A stretch of DNA of 7,340 bases from CAINVV01 sp964506325 (GTDB taxonomy: Bacteria > Bacteroidota > Bacteroidia > Bacteroidales > Prolixibacteraceae), in assembly GCA_964506325.1 (NCBI GenBank), contig CAZDLO010000148.1:1-7340 (forward strand), given 5' to 3'. This document shows positions 6,973 to 7,340 of the stretch, piece by piece. Below the pieces are notes generated by a model. That model saw only the letters and a list, made by a program, of their open reading frames with translations, ran no database searches and was not told the DNA's origin. Both the position numbers and the translations under genes were made by a program. The number at the start of each line of letters is the position of its first letter. Positions within the stretch are counted from its first letter, which is position 1.

Positions 6973-7340
6973 TTACTCTTTCACTCCTTGTGCAATTTTG
7001 GAACCTGGCAAATTCAGCACTTTGGTAAGTTTGGCACGGTCCCACACTGCATGTTCAAAATTCTGGCCCATAACGATGGCACCGGTAGGACACGCCTTGA
7101 TGCAGAGGTTACAGAAGGTACACATTCCAAGGTGATAGATGTGCTGGTCGATGGCTCTTTTTTTCTTGCCCTCTTCGGTCAGTTCCATCCTGCTGATAAT
7201 TTCAATCGACCCGTTGGGGCAGTTGAGTTCACAAATACCGCAACCCGTACACAGATGTTCGTTGTTTTCATTGTGCGGCATGATCACTTCTCCACGGAAC
7301 CGGTCAAACGCTCTTCGAAATAGGGGACATCAAGCTGATA
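6973..7340 (-). CDS. nuoI: NADH:quinone oxidoreductase subunit I (ferredoxin-like), 5' end missing, apparent frameshift
   Basis: NuoI carries the two [4Fe-4S] clusters (N6a and N6b) that relay electrons from the peripheral arm to the quinone-site cluster in NuoB. Counting from the Met at 7281, the clusters are Cys11-14-17 with Cys21-Pro (CTGCGICELNCP) and Cys54-57-60 with Cys64-Pro (CTFCNLCIKACP); as in all 8Fe ferredoxins, the fourth Cys of each set serves the other cluster. The family continues upstream of that Met: the same frame reads FDRFRGEVIMPHNENNEHLC, and RFRG followed by 13 residues and Cys is the canonical NuoI spacing. This frame closes at a TGA (7332-7330), while the frame entering from the edge reads YQLDVPYFEER before running to a TGA at 7286-7284. 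The two join as FEERFDRFRGE if one T is added in the T-run at 7306-7308. The gene is therefore partial and apparently frameshifted. Alternatively it is a short NuoI starting at 7281, with the edge frame being the end of nuoH; I consider this less likely. Confidence 0.9.
7305..7309 (-). other. Frame-change site in nuoI (apparent 1-base deletion in a T-run)
   Basis: On the coding strand the sequence GAGCGTTTGACCGG is read GAG-CGT-TTG in the incoming frame and TTT-GAC-CGG in the frame that carries RFRG and the cysteine clusters. Adding one T to the TTT run (plus-strand AAA at 7306-7308) restores a continuous family-like protein. No X-XXY-YYZ slippery heptamer is present, so programmed slippage is not supported. 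An assembly or sequencing indel, or a real mutation, both remain possible. Confidence 0.7.

Noticed and set aside
7279..7287. nuoI starting at GTG 7287 or ATG 7281, overlapping or following the end of nuoH
   Set aside because: The coding frame continues upstream with RFRG at the canonical distance from the first cysteine, so these are more likely internal codons. It stays open as an alternative until the adjacent sequence is seen.

Overview
The window is most of the membrane arm of a bacterial respiratory complex I (NADH:quinone oxidoreductase) operon, read on the minus strand. Its downstream end converges with a small plus-strand membrane-protein gene. A member of the Bacteroidota, probably Bacteroidales or a close relative, is the best fit. 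The base composition is moderate, and none of the readable gene starts has a clear Shine-Dalgarno sequence. NuoI has the short form with a MPHNENNEH-type stretch before its first cysteine cluster, which I associate from memory with that group. The assignment to phylum is inference.

Layout from left to right. Bases 1-98 probably hold the last 31 codons of an unrecognised plus-strand gene, followed by a hairpin with a T-run (97-133). Bases 179-643 (+) encode a 154-residue protein with about four membrane helices and no assigned function. A strong 16-17 bp hairpin at 669-719 lies where transcription from both sides meets. Bases 768-1094 (-) encode a small soluble protein of unknown function that sits directly behind the complex I genes. 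From 1143 to the right edge, all on the minus strand, come nuoN, nuoM, nuoL, nuoK, nuoJ and nuoI. In transcription order they run I-J-K-L-M-N, and the 5' end of nuoI lies outside the window.

The Nuo genes are tightly packed, with gaps of 15-33 bases and one 4-base ATGA overlap (nuoJ/nuoK), so they are almost certainly co-transcribed. NuoI carries two [4Fe-4S] clusters that pass electrons towards quinone. NuoJ and NuoK form the small-subunit part of the membrane domain next to the quinone module. NuoL, NuoM and NuoN are the three antiporter-like pumping subunits. The genes upstream (nuoH and the peripheral arm) are not visible, so the window cannot show whether this complex has the NADH-oxidising NuoEFG module.

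Two points deserve attention. First, nuoI appears to be frameshifted close to the right edge: the coding frame changes near 7306-7308, which a single missing T in a T-run would explain. Second, NuoM has leucine (residue 226) where its paralogues NuoL and NuoN in the same operon have the pump-channel lysine. Otherwise this is ordinary conserved energy-metabolism DNA. I found no mobile element, CRISPR array, RNA gene or defence-like system.
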